In this document: piece by piece, positions 60,547 through 64,000 of the stretch
How positions within the stretch are numbered: position 1 is the stretch's first letter
Layout of the letters: each line of letters starts with the position of its first letter
Assembly: GCA_014239155.1 (NCBI GenBank)
Contig: JAAZZQ010000060.1
Span: 62,001 to 126,000 of the forward strand
Origin: Lachnospiraceae bacterium
Lineage (GTDB): Bacteria > Bacillota > Clostridia > Lachnospirales > Lachnospiraceae
DNA length: 64,000 bases
Direction: 5' to 3'
Notes under the pieces: generated by a model
Seen by the model: only the letters and a program-made list of their open reading frames with translations
Databases searched by the model: none
Told to the model about the DNA's origin: nothing
Made by a program: the position numbers and the translations under genes

Positions 60547-62240
60547 AAAAGGTAAAACGGATATTAGTTTTGATACTTATGGCGGTTTTGCTGTGTGGTA
60601 ATACAATGACTGCATTGGCAGACGAGTCAGATAATAAACCTACACAGAATAGCCCAAGTGATGAGTACGCATCAAAAGAATGGAAGGACCAGATTCGAGG
60701 GGAGCTAAATCGGTTCTATACGGATTTAAAGATGCGTTATAAGTTGACAGAGGATAAGCGTAAGCGCATGGATAAGATTTATAACAGCGCTATGACTTAT
60801 ATGGAAAATGCGCCGCTTACCATGTCAGAGCTGACAAGTTATGAGGCTGAAGTTGAAGGATATCTGAAAGAAATCTTAGAGGAGAACGCTTCGGGAAGTG
60901 AGAAGTTTTTGATGCTTTCTAATGAGGTCCCTATTACAAGTGCGCAGTATGGTGAACTTACGTTTGTAGTACTGTCACTCGTTAATTTAGGAAAATCTGA
61001 TATTACAGATGTTGTGATTACACCGACAGTATCTAATGATAGGACAAAATGGCCATTTGATATTAATCAAGCCTACGATGCGCAAATGCTTCCGATTATA
61101 CAGGCTTCAAAAGATACCACAGATGCATTTAATAAGCGAATGGATATTGGGTGGTATTTTAATGTCAGACAGGATGTACTCACAGGCTGCTATCCACTGA
61201 GTTTCCATGCTACGTACTATCAAAATGGCGCATTGGTGGAAACAGATATTACGACTTACATTAATGTCAAGGGTGCCGATCCTGAGAAAACTTTAATAAA
61301 AGACGAAGATGAACCAGAAAAAAAAGCAACAAATCCACGTATTATTGTAACAGGCTACCGCACGGAACCAGAAGTAGTCTATGCAGGTTCAACTTTTAAG
61401 CTGACAGTAAGTGTTAAAAATACATCAAAAGAGACTGCTGTTGAGAATGTGCTTTTTAACCTAGAGGCAACAGTGGAAGGAAAGGATGCAGACGCTACAT
61501 ACTCGGCATTTTTGCCAACATCAGGTTCCAGCTCTGTCTATACAGAGCGTATTTCGCCAGGTCAAACTTATGATATGAGTATTGAGATGGAGGCGAAATC
61601 AGATCTCTCGCAGAAACCCTATGTGTTGACGGTTAATATGAAATATGATACAGAGGACCAGATTAATATATCTGATGCTGCAAATGTATCTGTGCCAATC
61701 AAGCAGGAGGCAAAGATTGACACTGGTTCTGCGGAGATTATGCCTGAATCCATTCCAGTGGGCGAACAGTCTAATGTTATGTTTAGTGTGTTTAATACAG
61801 GTAAGACAACGCTTTACAATGTAAAGGTTACATATGAAAGTGCGACGGTGGAGAGCGGTATTACCTATCTGGGAAATATTGCGCCAGGCGCGACTCAAAA
61901 CGTTGACTCTATGTTGACTGGTATTGCGCCCGATACAGGAGATGGTATTGTTAAGGCAGTGATTACTTACGAAGATGAAGCTGGAAATGAGACACGATTT
62001 GAGAAAGACTTAAATCTTTTTGTATACGAGATGGTGATGGATGAGGGAATGATAGAAGATATGCCAATGGAGCCAATAGAGGAGGAGAATTCAAAGAAGA
62101 AAATTCCTCTTGTTGGGATTCTTGGCATTGCGGCAGCAGCGATTGCAGTGATTGTGGTTGTCATCACCATTATTTCTAAAAAGAGAAAGGCAAAGAAGCA
62201 TAAGGAAGATATGGATTTGCTAGATGAGGATGATGTATAA
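60543..62240 (+). CDS. Exported, C-terminally membrane-anchored protein with CARDB/NEW3-like domains
   Basis: Signal peptide; EVVYAGSTFKLTVSVKNTSKETAVENVLFNLEA and ESIPVGEQSNVMFSVFNTGKTTLYNVKVTYE; C-terminal TM + Lys-rich tail; ATGA overlap with ATPase. Confidence 0.85.
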   Translation: MKKVKRILVLILMAVLLCGNTMTALADESDNKPTQNSPSDEYASKEWKDQIRGELNRFYTDLKMRYKLTEDKRKRMDKIYNSAMTYMENAPLTMSELTSYEAEVEGYLKEILEENASGSEKFLMLSNEVPITSAQYGELTFVVLSLVNLGKSDITDVVITPTVSNDRTKWPFDINQAYDAQMLPIIQASKDTTDAFNKRMDIGWYFNVRQDVLTGCYPLSFHATYYQNGALVETDITTYINVKGADPEKTLIKDEDEPEKKATNPRIIVTGYRTEPEVVYAGSTFKLTVSVKNTSKETAVENVLFNLEATVEGKDADATYSAFLPTSGSSSVYTERISPGQTYDMSIEMEAKSDLSQKPYVLTVNMKYDTEDQINISDAANVSVPIKQEAKIDTGSAEIMPESIPVGEQSNVMFSVFNTGKTTLYNVKVTYESATVESGITYLGNIAPGATQNVDSMLTGIAPDTGDGIVKAVITYEDEAGNETRFEKDLNLFVYEMVMDEGMIEDMPMEPIEEENSKKKIPLVGILGIAAAAIAVIVVVITIISKKRKAKKHKEDMDLLDEDDV

Positions 62241-63616
62241 TGAAATTCTTTGATTTATTGCGCATGAGCATTTCCAATCTATGGAAACGAAAACTTCGTA
62301 CTGTGTTGACTGTTTTAGGAGTGGTGATTGGTATTACTTCGATAGTCGTTATGGTTGCGCTTGGAAATGGACTCAAGCAGTCAATGTTGGATAACTATGC
62401 TAATTACAGTTCTATGACACAGATACAGGTTTCTGGCGGAGGATATTATTTTTCTAGTAGTGGGAGTAATCAGGATGAAGAAAAACGGCTTGACGATGCG
62501 TTTGTCCAAGAGCTTCTGGGTATGGAGCATGTTAAGGAAGTCTATCCTAGACTAAATATTTCTGCAATAGCAAAGGTTGGAAAATATGCAGGGCATCTTG
62601 ATATTTATGGAATTACCAAGGAAGAATTTGCAACCATGAATGTTTCAATCGGGAAAGGAAAGCTTCCAGATTCAGATACAGAATTGCAGTTTTTCTACGG
62701 AAATAATGTGCTTACAAATTTTTATGTGGAGAAAACAAATGTCTATTCTTTTTGGGATACAGGAGAGGCCCCAGATATTGACTTGATGGAAGATGCAATC
62801 TTTGTAATCTTTGATACAGACGCGTATTGGCGTTCACAGGGCGGTACAAACGAAGATGGCACACCTGTCAAACAACCCAAGAAATATTTGATAGAAGCAT
62901 GTGGTATTATGGAGGGTGAGCTTGGAGAGTGGAATAACAACAATAGCCAAAGTGTTCTCTGTAATATGGAAGCACTAAAGGCGGAATTAAAGCGTATTTT
63001 TAAGAAAAATCCGATTCCAGGACAACCAACTAGAAAAAATGGAAAACCATACAATGAACTTTTTTATTCTGAAATTATTGTTCAGGTTGATGATATGGCA
63101 AATGTGACAGAACTGACAACGTGGCTGAAAGATAGCGGTTACAATGCATATAGTTCCGCAGAGTGGATACAACAGGAGCTTGACACAATGAATATGATAC
63201 AGGCAGTGCTTGGTGCAATTGGAGCAGTTGCCATGCTGGTAGCGGCAATTAGTATCACAAATACCATGATGATGTCTATCTATGAGCGCACGAAAGAGAT
63301 TGGTGTTATGAAAGTGCTTGGCTGTGATATTCGCAATATACAAGGACTATTTTTGATGGAGGCAGGATTTATTGGATTTATTGGAGGTGTGATTGGCGTT
63401 GGTTTTAGTTATGGGTTAAGTGTTATAATTAACAGCCTTGTAGCTGGAAGTGATGCGACAGCCAGTATGGGCATCTCCGGTGCGATCTGCCGGATTCCGC
63501 TGTGGCTGAGTCCGCTCGCAATTGTGTTTGCAATTGTAATTGGTATGGTTGCAGGTTTTATCCCGTCTCTTCGGGCAATGCGGCTAAGTCCGCTTGCGGC
63601 AATCCGCAACGAATAG
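62240..63616 (+). CDS. MacB/FtsX-like ABC transporter permease
   Basis: LWKRKLRTVLTVLGVVIGITSIVVMVALGNGLK; C-terminal FtsX domain; ends LRAMRLSPLAAIRNE. Confidence 0.95.
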   Translation: MKFFDLLRMSISNLWKRKLRTVLTVLGVVIGITSIVVMVALGNGLKQSMLDNYANYSSMTQIQVSGGGYYFSSSGSNQDEEKRLDDAFVQELLGMEHVKEVYPRLNISAIAKVGKYAGHLDIYGITKEEFATMNVSIGKGKLPDSDTELQFFYGNNVLTNFYVEKTNVYSFWDTGEAPDIDLMEDAIFVIFDTDAYWRSQGGTNEDGTPVKQPKKYLIEACGIMEGELGEWNNNNSQSVLCNMEALKAELKRIFKKNPIPGQPTRKNGKPYNELFYSEIIVQVDDMANVTELTTWLKDSGYNAYSSAEWIQQELDTMNMIQAVLGAIGAVAMLVAAISITNTMMMSIYERTKEIGVMKVLGCDIRNIQGLFLMEAGFIGFIGGVIGVGFSYGLSVIINSLVAGSDATASMGISGAICRIPLWLSPLAIVFAIVIGMVAGFIPSLRAMRLSPLAAIRNE

Positions 63617-63630
63617 TGTAATATAGGATA

Positions 63631-63660
63631 AGGGCTTCTCAAAAAGAGAAGCCCTTTTGT
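63631..63660 (+). terminator. Intrinsic terminator
   Basis: AGGGCTTCTC-AAAAA-GAGAAGCCCTTTT. Confidence 0.92.
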
Positions 63661-63744
63661 GTACTTTAAAGCATTCCCAACATATATTAATGTGAAGATA
63701 CAACGTAATGGTCTGCTTGGCAGATCCTTACAGAGGGAATAAAA

Positions 63745-64000
63745 ATGGATAGAGTACGCAGAGTGATTGGCTGTGAACACAGAGAAGTAAAACATTATAC
63801 AGGAAGAGGAATTTATGTAGCCATATTGGACAGTGGTGTGGCAGCGCATCCTGATTTGCGAGGGCGGATTGCTGCTTTTAAGGATTTTGTATCAAACAAG
63901 AATATTGCCTATGATGACAATGGGCATGGAACACATGTGTCTGGAATTTTGGCTGGAAATGGTGCAGTGTCCAAGGGGAAATATCGAGGGATTGCACCGG
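63745..64000 (+). CDS. Subtilisin-like S8 serine protease, 3'-truncated by window edge
   Basis: YVAILDSGVAAHPDL (Asp motif) and DDNGHGTHVSGILAG (His motif). Confidence 0.93.
   Translation, partial: MDRVRRVIGCEHREVKHYTGRGIYVAILDSGVAAHPDLRGRIAAFKDFVSNKNIAYDDNGHGTHVSGILAGNGAVSKGKYRGIAP

Noticed and set aside
1-64000. Diversity-generating retroelement, retron, prophage, toxin-antitoxin or anti-phage defence island
   Set aside because: No reverse transcriptase, integrase, phage structural genes, Cas proteins or recognised defence nucleases seen; the Rpn genes alone are not sufficient.

Overview
A 64-kb low-GC chromosomal segment that looks like a Lachnospiraceae/Clostridia-type Firmicute; this is inferred from gene content, protein style and probable sporulation signals, with no database search. 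Left part (0-35 kb): AlkD fragment, sensor kinase, CheV, Sir2-like protein, charge-block membrane protein, HisH/HisF, uracil-DNA glycosylase, an elaborated oligopeptide ABC transporter operon (with an ApbE-like membrane protein and signal peptidase I), BlaI/BlaR1 pair, TrmB-type regulator + diaminopimelate decarboxylase, LacI regulator, formate/nitrite transporter, GreA, ABC-F, MarR + heterodimeric ABC exporter. Right part (35-64 kb): a surface-protein island with two class B sortases, a Pro/Thr/Glu-rich anchored protein, a ~2000-aa Ig-like protein, three BspA-type leucine-rich proteins (one ~1880 aa with a sortase tail), an SH3-like protein, a MacB-like ABC system with a CARDB/NEW3-like partner, and the start of a subtilisin. 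A minus-strand cluster with a Cys/Gly-rich mini-protein is preceded by a sigma-K-like promoter. The most notable non-coding structure is a family of about six dispersed ~135-bp palindromic elements with terminal repeats GTAACAGTTCAG...CTGAACTGTTAC and compensatory-looking inner stems; they fall into two subfamilies, one in 5' leaders and one just after stop codons. No CRISPR array, tRNA, rRNA, integrase or reverse transcriptase was seen. All functional names come from reading the translated motifs.
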